From contig NZ_GL586311.1 of NCBI RefSeq assembly GCF_000184945.1, positions 2,024,598 through 2,088,597 on the forward strand: a stretch of 64,000 nucleotides of DNA, in the 5' to 3' direction. This stretch comes from Segatella buccae ATCC 33574 (GTDB lineage Bacteria; Bacteroidota; Bacteroidia; Bacteroidales; Bacteroidaceae). Both the position numbers and the translations under genes were made by a program. Below are positions 51,297 to 60,452 of this stretch, one piece after another (position 1 is the stretch's first letter; each line of letters begins with the position of its first letter). The notes beneath the pieces were generated by a model. That model was not told the DNA's origin, did not search any database, and saw only the letters and a program-made list of their open reading frames with translations.

Positions 51297-51737
51297 TTAT
51301 TCTTTAAGCAGGTTGTCAAGGAAACTGTCCAAATCGGCATCCAGATTCTTCATCAAGTCTCCACCGATGATGACAGTGTCATCGTCCGCGAGATACAGTT
51401 CTCCGACAGGTTCCTTGTCGTCGTCTTCAAGAACCAGACTGAATGGTTTCATGATGCCCAAATTGTCGATGAGGGCGGCATTAGCCTTCATTTCGGAGCG
51501 TAGGATGTGGATGGCCTCATCGTAAAACCGTTCGTCCTTGTTGTCTATCCACTGCTCGATTACGCAACGGGTGATCTCTTCCTCTTCGTCGTTGAAGGCA
51601 AGCATTTCACCGCTGTCGGGAGAAACGCGGATATGAATGTCTGTCAGAACGGACGTGTCGTCCGACTTCGGAAATTTCTGCGCGATCTTTTTGATGAACC
51701 GTTCTATCTGTTGCGTGGTCTGTTCTGTCACTTTCAT
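51297..51737 (-). CDS. Acidic conserved-type protein of unknown function, 146 aa
   Basis: 146 residues, cytosolic, strongly acidic (FNDEEEEITRC, LEDDDKEPVGELYLADDD, and a DADLDSFLDNLL ending). I do not recognise the family. It has its own promoter box (51773 to 51766) and stands alone between ansA and the convergent GHL10 gene. Confidence 0.6.
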   Translation of the reverse strand: MKVTEQTTQQIERFIKKIAQKFPKSDDTSVLTDIHIRVSPDSGEMLAFNDEEEEITRCVIEQWIDNKDERFYDEAIHILRSEMKANAALIDNLGIMKPFSLVLEDDDKEPVGELYLADDDTVIIGGDLMKNLDADLDSFLDNLLKE

Positions 51738-51765
51738 GTTGATGTCTTTGTAAAGAATAATAAGA

Positions 51766-51773
51766 CAAAGATA
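51766..51773 (-). promoter_or_regulatory. -7 box for the 146-aa gene
   Basis: TATCTTTG on the minus strand, 28 bp upstream of the ATG at 51737. Confidence 0.6.
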
Positions 51774-51812
51774 CGCTAAAAAGCAGTAATCTCCAAATTA
51801 TTGCCCACCTTT

Positions 51813-52850
51813 TTATGTAGGCAGAGTGATTTCTCCGGCAAGAGACTGGTTCATTTTTTCGCGAATGATTCTCGGGTCGTGGTATCTGGCTTGCAGATAC
51901 ATGAGTTTGGTGACAGCTGCCTCCACCGTGCTGTCCCTTCCACTCACCACCCCGGCATCTTTCAGATGATAGCCGGCATCATATCGCTCCATAGCCACCG
52001 TGCCGCTCACGCATTGGCTGATGTTGACAATCACGACATCGCGCCGTGCCGCATCATTGAGTAACCGCGCTATCCAAGGCTTTTGTGGGGCGTTGCCGTT
52101 GCCGAAACTTCGCAGCACAATGGCGTGCAACTCGGGGGCTTCGAGTACATGGCGCACGATATTTTCCTCGATACCGGGGAAGAGTGACAGGACAATGACA
52201 TTATTGTCCATCTCTTGATGGGGAACCATCGGGCGGTCGAAATCGGGACGGAGAATGTTGTGTGGGTGATAGTTGAAGGTCACGCCGGCATCGCATAAGT
52301 GGGGATAGTTGTACGACTCGAAGGCGTTGAATCCGTCGGCATTGATTTTGGTGGAGCGGTTGCCGCGCAGCAGGCGGCCGCTGAAATAGATGCACACTTC
52401 AGGCACCAGCGGTAGCCCGTCGGCATTGTGGGCGGCCGCGAGTTCGATGCTTGTCACGACATTCTCTTTTCCATCCGTGCGCAACTGGCCCATAGGCAGC
52501 TGCGAACCGGTGAGCACCACCGGTTTGGTCAGGTTTTCGAGCATGAACGACAAGGCCGATGCCGTGTAGGCCATTGTGTCGGTGCCGTGGAGAATGACAA
52601 AGCCATCGTGCGAGTGGTAGTGTTTGGTAATGATTTCGACCAGTTGGGCCCAGCACGTCGGGCTCATGTCGCTGGAGTCGATCGGCGGGTCGAACTGGTA
52701 GACATCGATGTCTGTCTTGACAAGTCTTAACTCGGGCATGGCATTGACAAGATGGTTGAAATCAAGAGGCTCTAAAGCACCCGTCTGTGGGTTGCATCCC
52801 ATGCCTATCGTGCCGCCGGTGTATATGAGTAATATCCTGTTGGTTCTCAT
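51813..52850 (-). CDS. ansA: Type I L-asparaginase
   Basis: Hydrolyses asparagine to aspartate and ammonia. 345 residues from the ATG at 52850 (MRTNRILLIYTGGTIG); the open frame from 52880 begins inside the promoter box, so the later start is preferred. Catalytic Thr in YTGGTIG and the HGTDTMAYTASAL motif with Thr-Asp are present, and Lys in TDGKENV. It has no signal peptide, so it is the cytoplasmic low-affinity type. Monocistronic. Confidence 0.95.
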   Translation of the reverse strand: MRTNRILLIYTGGTIGMGCNPQTGALEPLDFNHLVNAMPELRLVKTDIDVYQFDPPIDSSDMSPTCWAQLVEIITKHYHSHDGFVILHGTDTMAYTASALSFMLENLTKPVVLTGSQLPMGQLRTDGKENVVTSIELAAAHNADGLPLVPEVCIYFSGRLLRGNRSTKINADGFNAFESYNYPHLCDAGVTFNYHPHNILRPDFDRPMVPHQEMDNNVIVLSLFPGIEENIVRHVLEAPELHAIVLRSFGNGNAPQKPWIARLLNDAARRDVVIVNISQCVSGTVAMERYDAGYHLKDAGVVSGRDSTVEAAVTKLMYLQARYHDPRIIREKMNQSLAGEITLPT

Positions 52851-52877
52851 TCGTAATCGTTTTCGTAAAATCATTTG

Positions 52878-52885
52878 CAAATATA
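52878..52885 (-). promoter_or_regulatory. -7 box for ansA
   Basis: TATATTTG on the minus strand, 27 bp upstream of the chosen ATG. It overlaps the upstream candidate start codon at 52880. Confidence 0.6.
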
Positions 52886-52918
52886 ATTTAAAATGGATTA
52901 TATTCCAAATTATTTATG

Positions 52919-52926
52919 TAGTTTTG
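52919..52926 (+). promoter_or_regulatory. -7 box for uxaC
   Basis: TAGTTTTG lies 38 bp upstream of the uxaC ATG and about 35 bp from the divergent ansA box. Confidence 0.5.
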
Positions 52927-52964
52927 CAGAAAAGAAGATCTACAAAACTTAAAAACGAAAAACG

Positions 52965-54368
52965 ATGAAAAAGTTCATGGATGAAAATTTCTTGCTTGAG
53001 ACGGAAACCGCGCAAGAACTTTTCCACAATCATGCGGCCAAGATGCCTATTATCGACTATCATTGCCATTTGATTCCCGAAATGGTGGCCAATGACCATA
53101 AGTTTAAAAGTATCACTGAATTGTGGCTGGGAGGCGACCACTACAAGTGGCGTGCCATGCGCACAAACGGCGTGAATGAGAAATATTGCACGGGTAACGA
53201 TACCGACGACTGGCAGAAGTTTGAAAAGTGGGCGGAAACGGTTCCCTACACATTCCGCAATCCGCTCTACCATTGGACACATTTGGAGCTCAAGACTGCG
53301 TTTGGTATCGAGAAACAGCTGAGTCCTAAGACTGCTCGTGAAATCTATGATGAGTGTAACGAGAAGTTGCAACAGCCTGAGTTCAGTGCGCGGGGCTTGA
53401 TGCGTCACTATCATGTTGAGTGTGTATGTACCACCGACGACCCTATTGACGACCTTCGCTATCACAAGCAGACACGTGAGAGTGGTTTTGAAATCAAGAT
53501 GATTCCGGCATGGCGGCCCGACAAGGCCATGAATATCGAGAAGCCCGACTATGCCGACTATGTTCGGAAGTTGGCTGAGGTCAGTGGCTTGGAAATCAAC
53601 AGTTTCGCCGCTATGGTTGATGCTTTGCAGAAGCGTCACGACTTCTTTGCGGAAAATGGATGCAAACTTTCCGACCACGGCATAGAAGAGTTCTATGACG
53701 AACCTTATACAGACTCGCAGATAGAGACCATCTTTGAGAAGGCCCTCCGTGGACAGCAGTTGTCCGCTCTCGAGATTCGCCAGTATAAGCATGCCTTCCT
53801 TCGCGTGTGCGCAGAGATGGATCATGCTGCCGACTGGACTCAACAATATCACTATGGGGCCATCCGAGACAATAATACATTGATGTACAACAAACTCGGT
53901 GCAGACACGGGATTCGATTCCATCGGTGAGTTTAATACAGCCAGGTCAATGAGCCACTTCCTCAACGAACTGAATATGGAAGGCCGGCTCACGCGTACCA
54001 TACTCTATTGTCTGAACCCGTGCGCCAATGAAGTGATTGCAACCATGCTCGGCAATTTCCAGGACGGTTCTTGCCCGGGTAAAATTCAGTTTGGTTCCGG
54101 TTGGTGGTTCAATGACCAACTCGATGGTATGACCAAGCAGATGAATGCACTTTCCGTTCTTGGTTTGCTGAGTCGTTTTGTAGGTATGTTGACCGATAGC
54201 CGTTCGTTCTTGAGCTATCCCCGCCATGAGTATTTCCGTCGTCTGCTCTGCAATTTGTTGGGCAACGATGTAGAGAAGGGGCTGTTACCCAATGACTCGG
54301 AAGCCCTTGCTCGTATGGTGGAAGACATTTCCTATAATAATGCCCGTAACTATTTCAAGTTTTATTAA
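52965..54368 (+). CDS. uxaC: Glucuronate/galacturonate isomerase
   Basis: Interconverts D-glucuronate and D-fructuronate (or galacturonate and tagaturonate). 467 residues, the family's usual size, with the amidohydrolase-like metal motif DYHCHLIPE near residue 29 and the conserved C-terminal RRLLCNLLGNDVEKG. Other uronate genes (uxuA, uxuB, kdgK) are not nearby; it is a single-gene unit with its own promoter and terminator. Confidence 0.95.
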   Translation: MKKFMDENFLLETETAQELFHNHAAKMPIIDYHCHLIPEMVANDHKFKSITELWLGGDHYKWRAMRTNGVNEKYCTGNDTDDWQKFEKWAETVPYTFRNPLYHWTHLELKTAFGIEKQLSPKTAREIYDECNEKLQQPEFSARGLMRHYHVECVCTTDDPIDDLRYHKQTRESGFEIKMIPAWRPDKAMNIEKPDYADYVRKLAEVSGLEINSFAAMVDALQKRHDFFAENGCKLSDHGIEEFYDEPYTDSQIETIFEKALRGQQLSALEIRQYKHAFLRVCAEMDHAADWTQQYHYGAIRDNNTLMYNKLGADTGFDSIGEFNTARSMSHFLNELNMEGRLTRTILYCLNPCANEVIATMLGNFQDGSCPGKIQFGSGWWFNDQLDGMTKQMNALSVLGLLSRFVGMLTDSRSFLSYPRHEYFRRLLCNLLGNDVEKGLLPNDSEALARMVEDISYNNARNYFKFY

Positions 54369-54431
54369 AAAAAGCTGACGGCATGGAAGATTGAAGGCAG
54401 CTTCTCTCATTCTGTGCCTGTTTAGAAATAT

Positions 54432-54474
54432 AGGAGTTTGCATCTTTGTAAAATGGATGCAGACTCCTTTTTTT
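54432..54474 (+). terminator. Terminator of uxaC
   Basis: A 13-bp stem (54432-54444 with 54456-54468, one G-T pair) is followed by a run of seven T's. Confidence 0.8.
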
Positions 54475-54517
54475 GTAAATTGTAGAGGAAAGATTTGTGA
54501 TTCTCAAAAAATAAACG

Positions 54518-54525
54518 TATTTTTG
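54518..54525 (+). promoter_or_regulatory. -7 box for the Wza-like gene
   Basis: TATTTTTG lies 28 bp upstream of the ATG at 54554. Confidence 0.6.
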
Positions 54526-54553
54526 CACAGTTTTAACGATATTGTCGATCGAA

Positions 54554-55360
54554 ATGAAAAAAGTTCTTAGTGCGTTTGTAGTGGCTTTGACTATGATTGT
54601 AGTCATGGGCAGTTGTTCCGGTTCCAAGCAGGTAGCCTATTTTCAGAATGCTGATTCCATCAGTTATGCGGCTTCACGTATGCTGTATGATGCCAAGGTT
54701 ATGCCCAAGGATCAACTCACCATTACGGTGATTACTACCGATCCGAAAGCTTCGGCACCTTTCAATCTGTCTGTCTCCAACACTATTGGCACGAGCGGTC
54801 AGCTCAGTACCGGAGGCAGTGGTTCGTTGCAAGGCTATCTTGTTGATAATGAAGGTAATATCAATTTCCCCATTGTAGGTAAGTTGCATGTGGAAGGACT
54901 CACCAAGAATCAGTGCGAAGATTTGATCCGTCGGAAGATTGCTCCTTATCTGGCTGCAACGGAAAATCCGATTGTGACCGTGCGCATGGCCAGCTATCGG
55001 GTGACGGTTATCGGTGAAGTAGGCCGCCCCGGTGTGGTGCAGGTTCCTACTGAGAAGATGAGTGTCATCGAAGCCCTTGCGCAGAGTGGTGACCTTACTA
55101 TTTATGGTAAACGCGATAACGTGATGCTGATCCGTGAAGATGCAACCGGACAGAAGGAAGTTCACAGGCTCAATCTGAATGATGCCAATCTGATTAATTC
55201 TCCTTATTATTATCTCCAACAAAACGATGTGATTTATGTGGAGCCCAACAACGTAAAGGCCAAGAACTCAGGAATCGGTAGCTCTACAACGATTTGGTTT
55301 TCTTTTATCGGCATTGTGACATCGGTAGCTTCTCTGTTGGTAAACATCTTGAGAGACTGA
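54554..55360 (+). CDS. Wza-like polysaccharide export lipoprotein
   Basis: 268 residues from the ATG at 54554 (MKKVLSAFV), with the lipobox VMGSC. A Poly_export domain (VMPKDQLTITV, NEGNINFPIVGKLHVEGLT) is followed by an SLBB-type repeat (YRVTVIGEVGRPGVVQVPTEKMSVIEALAQSGDLT). A hydrophobic C-terminal segment (TIWFSFIGIVTSVASLLVNIL) fits the outer-membrane helix of Wza. It exports capsule or exopolysaccharide, but no Wzc kinase, polymerase or glycosyltransferase gene is adjacent. Confidence 0.88.
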   Translation: MKKVLSAFVVALTMIVVMGSCSGSKQVAYFQNADSISYAASRMLYDAKVMPKDQLTITVITTDPKASAPFNLSVSNTIGTSGQLSTGGSGSLQGYLVDNEGNINFPIVGKLHVEGLTKNQCEDLIRRKIAPYLAATENPIVTVRMASYRVTVIGEVGRPGVVQVPTEKMSVIEALAQSGDLTIYGKRDNVMLIREDATGQKEVHRLNLNDANLINSPYYYLQQNDVIYVEPNNVKAKNSGIGSSTTIWFSFIGIVTSVASLLVNILRD

Positions 55361-55432
55361 TTATAGGCAGCTTGGTACAAGAAAGCCGAAATTCAATTTG
55401 GCAAGGATGTATAGGTAAATTGATTTGACTTT

Positions 55433-57337
55433 ATGTGTGGAATTGTTGGATATATAGGTAAGCGCGAGGCATATCCCATTTTGATTAAGGGGCTTAAACG
55501 GCTCGAATACAGAGGTTATGACTCGGCAGGCGTTGCGTTGATAAATGATAATGGCGGGCTTTGTGTGTATAAGACAAAAGGCAAAGTCGCCGATTTGGAA
55601 GCTTTTTGTGCCGATAAGGATTCCTCCGGTGTCGTGGGGATAGCCCACACCCGTTGGGCTACACACGGTGAACCTTCTTCGACCAACGCCCACCCGCATT
55701 TCTCCCAATCGAGGCGTTTGGCCATTATTCATAATGGCATCATAGAGAACTATGCCGATATCAAAAAGAAGTTGGTGTCGAAAGGTGTCAAGTTCTGCTC
55801 TGATACAGATACGGAGGTGTTGGTACAACTTGTCGAATATGTACAAATCACGAAAAAGGTAGATTTGCTTACAGCTGTGCAGTTGTCGCTTCGGCAAGTG
55901 ATCGGTGCCTACGCTATAGCGCTTCTTGACAAAGAAGATCCGGGACAGATTATTGCGGCGCGAAAGCAGAGCCCGCTTGTTGTGGGAATCGGAGACAACG
56001 AGTTCTTCTTGGGTTCTGATGCCAGTCCTATTGTGGAATATACGGACAAGGTGGTGTATCTTGAGGATGGCAATATTGCAGTGATGCGTCTCGGAGAAGA
56101 ACTAAAGGTTGTCAACATTGAGAATGTAGAGCTTAATCCCGAAGTGAAGACGGTGGACCTTGATCTTGGACAAATAGAAAAAGGCGGCTATCCACATTTC
56201 ATGTTGAAGGAGATCTTCGAACAGCCTGAGTGTCTCAAAAACTGTATGCGTGGGCGTGTGGTAAGCCGAACGGTGGAGACACGTGTGATTACCTCCGATG
56301 ATGATGCTCAACCGACTACAACCGAAACGGAAATGGGTGTGGTGCTTAGTGCTATTACTGACCATAAGCAGCAGTTGCTCAACGCCAAACGTTTTATCAT
56401 TGTTGCTTGCGGCACTTCATGGCATGCCGGTCTTATCGGCAAGCAGATGATAGAGACCTATTGTCGTATTCCTGTAGAAGTGGAATACGCCAGTGAGTTC
56501 CGCTATCGCAACCCTGTTGTCACGAAAGACGATGTGGTTATTGCTATCTCCCAAAGTGGAGAGACGGCAGACACATTGGCAGCCATCAAGTTGGCTAAGG
56601 AGAAAGGAGCGTTTATCTATGGAATTTGTAACGCCATCGGTTCAAGCATAGCGCGGGCCACCGATACCGGCACTTATATTCATGTGGGACCGGAGATAGG
56701 TGTCGCAAGTACCAAGGCATTCACGGGGCAGGTTACTGTACTTACCTTGTTGGCTTTAGCCATTGGAAAAGAGCGTGGCACTATCAGCACTGAGGACTAT
56801 CAACATATTACGGAGCAACTGTGGAGTATTCCGGAGAAAATGCAGGAAGTGCTTAAGACTAATGAGCGTATTGCCGACCTGAGCCGTACATTCACCTATG
56901 CGCGTAATTTCCTTTATCTTGGTCGTGGCTTTAGTTATCCCGTAGCTCTTGAGGGAGCTTTAAAGTTGAAGGAAATCAGCTATATCCATGCCGAAGGTTA
57001 TCCGGCTGCAGAAATGAAGCATGGGCCGATCGCATTGATTGACTCCGATATGCCCGTGGTGGTGGTGGCTACCCATAACGCCATGTACGAGAAACTGCTT
57101 TCTAATATTCAGGAGGTTAAAGCAAGGAAAGGGAAAGTCATAGCTTTGGTGACGCAAGGTGACGAGACAATCAGTAAGATAGCTGATGAAGTGATTGAGT
57201 TGCCGGAGGTGCTGGAATGCCTAGAACCGCTCATAGTCACCATTCCGTTGCAGTTGTTGGCCTACCATGTGGCTGTATGTAAAGGCAAGAATGTTGACCA
57301 GCCTCGCAACTTGGCAAAGTCAGTTACCGTTGAATAA
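55433..57337 (+). CDS. glmS: Glutamine--fructose-6-phosphate aminotransferase
   Basis: Makes glucosamine 6-phosphate for cell wall and LPS. 634 residues. The class II glutaminase has Cys2 (MCGIVGYIG), HTRWATHG and the oxyanion-hole HNGIIENY. Two SIS sugar-isomerase domains follow (CGTSWHAG, SQSGETADT) and the conserved C-terminus reads NLAKSVTVE. An insertion near 280-300 (about 20 residues, SDDDAQPTTTETEM) lengthens it slightly over E. coli (609). No glmS ribozyme is apparent in the 72-bp upstream gap. It is followed by a terminator. Confidence 0.96.
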   Translation: MCGIVGYIGKREAYPILIKGLKRLEYRGYDSAGVALINDNGGLCVYKTKGKVADLEAFCADKDSSGVVGIAHTRWATHGEPSSTNAHPHFSQSRRLAIIHNGIIENYADIKKKLVSKGVKFCSDTDTEVLVQLVEYVQITKKVDLLTAVQLSLRQVIGAYAIALLDKEDPGQIIAARKQSPLVVGIGDNEFFLGSDASPIVEYTDKVVYLEDGNIAVMRLGEELKVVNIENVELNPEVKTVDLDLGQIEKGGYPHFMLKEIFEQPECLKNCMRGRVVSRTVETRVITSDDDAQPTTTETEMGVVLSAITDHKQQLLNAKRFIIVACGTSWHAGLIGKQMIETYCRIPVEVEYASEFRYRNPVVTKDDVVIAISQSGETADTLAAIKLAKEKGAFIYGICNAIGSSIARATDTGTYIHVGPEIGVASTKAFTGQVTVLTLLALAIGKERGTISTEDYQHITEQLWSIPEKMQEVLKTNERIADLSRTFTYARNFLYLGRGFSYPVALEGALKLKEISYIHAEGYPAAEMKHGPIALIDSDMPVVVVATHNAMYEKLLSNIQEVKARKGKVIALVTQGDETISKIADEVIELPEVLECLEPLIVTIPLQLLAYHVAVCKGKNVDQPRNLAKSVTVE

Positions 57338-57342
57338 AATAT

Positions 57343-57376
57343 AAAAGGGAGTCGCTTTTCTGCGATTCCCTTTTTT
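57343..57376 (+). terminator. Terminator of glmS
   Basis: A 13-bp stem (57343-57355 with 57362-57374, one G-T pair) is followed by T's. It lies 43 bp before the next start codon. Confidence 0.75.
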
Positions 57377-57418
57377 GCAATGTCAGGATATAAACACAAA
57401 GTAAGAAGGACAAGAGAA

Positions 57419-59308
57419 ATGGAACCGTTGAAGCATGAATGTGGTGTGGCTATGATTCGCCTGTTAAAGCCGCTTGAATTCTATCAGCAAAAGTATGGCA
57501 CATGGATGTATGGCCTTAACAAACTTTATCTGATGATGGAAAAGCAGCATAACCGCGGACAGGAAGGTGCGGGGCTTTCTTGTGTGAAACTGGAGACAGA
57601 GCCGGGCAGCGAGTATATGTTCCGTGTGCGGGCAGAGGGCAGTAATGCCATCACGGAGATATTCGGAACGGTCAATGACAACTTTAAGGAACTTCCTGTG
57701 GAGCGGCTTTCCGACATGGAGTTTGTCAAGCATTGTCTGCCTTTTGCAGGAAATCTATATATGGGACATTTGAGATACTCTACCACTGGTAAGAGTGGCA
57801 TAAAGTATGTGCATCCTTTCCTTCGTCGCAACAACTGGAAAGCCAAGAATCTTTGTCTATGCGGAAATTTCAACATGACCAATATCGACGAGATATTTGA
57901 GAAACTCACCCTGCAAGGCCAATGTCCGCGCATTTACAGCGATTCCTACATCATGCTCGAACTCATGGGACATCGTTTGGATCGTGAGGTGGAGCGCAAC
58001 TTCGTCGCGGCCAAAGCCATGGAAATGGAAAATACCGATATAACCCATTATATCGAAGACCATGTTAAAATGAGCAATGTGCTCAAGACCACAATGGATG
58101 GTTTTGATGGAGGATATGTGGTGTGTGGGCAGACCGGTTCTGGCGAGATGTTTGCCATGCGTGACCCTTGGGGCATTCGTCCGGCCTTTTATTATAAGGA
58201 TGACGAGATTGTTGCGTTGGCCAGTGAACGCCCTGTCTTGCAGACAACTTTTGATCTTGACGCTTCCGATATTGTCGAGCTCCAACCGGGGACAGCCTTG
58301 TTGGTGAAACGAAATGGCGAGAGTTCCATTGAGCGTATTGTTGAACAGCGTGGAGATTCAGCCTGTTCTTTCGAGCGCATCTATTTCAGCCGGGGCAGTG
58401 ACACCGATATTTATAAAGAGCGTAAGCGACTGGGCGAACAACTTACCAGCCCCATCTTGAAAGCAGTTGATTACGACACGGACCACACGGTGTTTTCTTA
58501 TATTCCGAATACAGCAGAAGTCGCCTACTATGGTATGCTGAACGGATTTAAGCGTTATCTTAATGAGCAGAAAGTCAAATGCATAGAGGCATTGGGGCAT
58601 GCGCCGACTCACGATGAGCTTGTTACCATTTTGAACAACTATGTGAGGTCGGAAAAGATAGCATGGAAGGACATCAAACTGCGCACGTTTATCACAGAAG
58701 GAAATTCCAGAAACGATTTGGCCAGCCACGTGTACGACATTACTTATGGCAGTGTGCAAGCCGGCAAAGACAATCTTGTCATCATTGACGACAGTATCGT
58801 GCGGGGCACAACTTTAAAAGAGAGTATCTTGCGTATCCTAGACCGCTTGCATCCTAAGAAAATAGTCATTGTGTCAAGTGCGCCCCAAATCCGTTATCCC
58901 GACTATTATGGCATTGATATGGCCCGGTTGGAAGAGTTTTGTGTGTTCCGTGCCACCATTGAGTTACTGAAAGAGCGCAAGATGGAAAAGACCATCGAAA
59001 GTGTCTATGAAGCATGCAAGAACGAGTTGACCAAGCCCAAGGCTGACATGACCAACCAAGTGAGAGCGATTTACGAACCTTTCCGGGTGGAGGAGATCAA
59101 CGAGAAAATTGTGGAGATGCTTCGTCCCGAAGGTTTTACGACTCCCGTCGAATTGGTTTATCAAAGCATCGAAGGTCTTCATAAGGCCATCCCTCATCAT
59201 CATGGTGACTGGTATTTCACGGGGAAGTATCCTACTCCCGGTGGGAATAAGCTCTGCAATCAAGCTTTCGTCAACTATTACGAGAACAAGTATGCTGTTT
59301 CCAAATAA
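57419..59308 (+). CDS. Long amidophosphoribosyltransferase-like protein (PurF family)
   Basis: 629 residues from the ATG at 57419, against 505 in E. coli PurF. An N-terminal Ntn glutaminase domain has Cys8 (HECGVAM; a 7-residue propeptide would be removed), NRGQEGAGLSC and GHLRYSTTG. The usual HNGN loop reads LCGNFNMTN (147-155), with Cys148 where Asn is expected. The phosphoribosyltransferase domain has the PRPP loop VIIDDSIVRGTT. Expected role: first step of purine synthesis, PRPP plus glutamine to phosphoribosylamine. The length and altered loop leave room for a paralogue with a different amine donor or product. Confidence 0.85.
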   Translation: MEPLKHECGVAMIRLLKPLEFYQQKYGTWMYGLNKLYLMMEKQHNRGQEGAGLSCVKLETEPGSEYMFRVRAEGSNAITEIFGTVNDNFKELPVERLSDMEFVKHCLPFAGNLYMGHLRYSTTGKSGIKYVHPFLRRNNWKAKNLCLCGNFNMTNIDEIFEKLTLQGQCPRIYSDSYIMLELMGHRLDREVERNFVAAKAMEMENTDITHYIEDHVKMSNVLKTTMDGFDGGYVVCGQTGSGEMFAMRDPWGIRPAFYYKDDEIVALASERPVLQTTFDLDASDIVELQPGTALLVKRNGESSIERIVEQRGDSACSFERIYFSRGSDTDIYKERKRLGEQLTSPILKAVDYDTDHTVFSYIPNTAEVAYYGMLNGFKRYLNEQKVKCIEALGHAPTHDELVTILNNYVRSEKIAWKDIKLRTFITEGNSRNDLASHVYDITYGSVQAGKDNLVIIDDSIVRGTTLKESILRILDRLHPKKIVIVSSAPQIRYPDYYGIDMARLEEFCVFRATIELLKERKMEKTIESVYEACKNELTKPKADMTNQVRAIYEPFRVEEINEKIVEMLRPEGFTTPVELVYQSIEGLHKAIPHHHGDWYFTGKYPTPGGNKLCNQAFVNYYENKYAVSK

Positions 59309-59345
59309 AACAAATCATAAAGATAATTGTATAACAAACAAGACA

Positions 59346-60422
59346 ATGAAGAATGTAACCTTAGTTTTGAGTGACGGAACCAAATTCCATGGCAAATCAT
59401 TTGGTTATGATGCTCCGGTGGCGGGAGAGGTTGTTTTCAATACGGCGATGATGGGCTATCCCGAAAGTCTCACTGACCCTTCTTACGCAGGGCAACTGTT
59501 GGTGATGACTTTCCCATTGGTTGGCAACTATGGTGTGCCTCCTTTCACATTCGGGACCGACGGCATACCCACATTCATGGAGAGCACGCATATCCATGCT
59601 TCTGCTATCATTGTGAGCGATTACAGCGAAGAATACAGCCATTGGAACGCCTGCGAGAGTTTGGCCGATTGGTTGAAGCGTGAGCATGTGCCCGGTGTGA
59701 CAGGCATCGATACGCGCCAACTGACCAAGGTGCTTCGCGAGCATGGTGTGATGATGGGCAAGATACTCTTTGATGACGCGCCGGATAGTATTCCGGAAGC
59801 AGACTATGAGGGCGTGAATTTTGTGGATAAAGTGAGTTGCAAAGAGGTGATACGCTACAACGAAGGAGCCGGCAAGAAAGTGGTGTTGGTGGACTGTGGC
59901 GTAAAGGCCAATATCATTCGCAGTCTTGTCAATCGCGGTCTTGAGGTTATCCGCGTACCGTGGAACTATGACTATACTTCGATGGACTTCGACGGACTTT
60001 TCCTTGCCAACGGTCCCGGAGATCCGGATGTGTGTGAAGAAGCCGTGTGCATTATCCGCAAGCAAATGAATAGCAGCCATAAGCCTATTTGCGGCATTTG
60101 CATGGGCAACCAGCTGTTGGCCAAGGCCGGTGGAGCCGATATCTACAAACTCAAGTACGGGCATCGCTCGCACAATCAACCTGTGCGCCTTGTCGGCACG
60201 GAGAAGTGCTACATCACTTCCCAAAATCATGGTTATGCCGTTGATGCCAAGACATTAGGCAGCGACTGGGAAGAACTTTTTGTCAACATGAACGACGGTT
60301 CCAATGAGGGCATCCGGCACAAGACCAATCCTTGGTTCTCCAGCCAGTTCCATCCCGAAGCCTGCTCCGGCCCTGTGGATACGGAATTCATGTTTGACAA
60401 GTTTGTTGATTGCTTGAAGTAA
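59346..60422 (+). CDS. carA: Carbamoyl-phosphate synthase small subunit
   Basis: Supplies ammonia from glutamine to CarB for arginine and pyrimidine synthesis. 358 residues from the ATG at 59346. The N-terminal CPSase domain has GEVVFNTAMMGYPESLTDP and the class I glutaminase has GICMGNQLLA (Cys near 252), SQNHGYAV and QFHPEACSGP. The open frame extends upstream through the purF-like gene's 3' end, which is clearly a shadow. carB follows after 30 bp. Confidence 0.96.
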   Translation: MKNVTLVLSDGTKFHGKSFGYDAPVAGEVVFNTAMMGYPESLTDPSYAGQLLVMTFPLVGNYGVPPFTFGTDGIPTFMESTHIHASAIIVSDYSEEYSHWNACESLADWLKREHVPGVTGIDTRQLTKVLREHGVMMGKILFDDAPDSIPEADYEGVNFVDKVSCKEVIRYNEGAGKKVVLVDCGVKANIIRSLVNRGLEVIRVPWNYDYTSMDFDGLFLANGPGDPDVCEEAVCIIRKQMNSSHKPICGICMGNQLLAKAGGADIYKLKYGHRSHNQPVRLVGTEKCYITSQNHGYAVDAKTLGSDWEELFVNMNDGSNEGIRHKTNPWFSSQFHPEACSGPVDTEFMFDKFVDCLK

Positions 60423-60452
60423 TAGCCAATATAAAAAAGACCAGATATTCTT

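Noticed and set aside
55361-55432. glmS ribozyme
   Set aside because: The gap upstream of glmS is only 72 bp and shows no ribozyme core; the ribozyme is also mainly a feature of Firmicutes.
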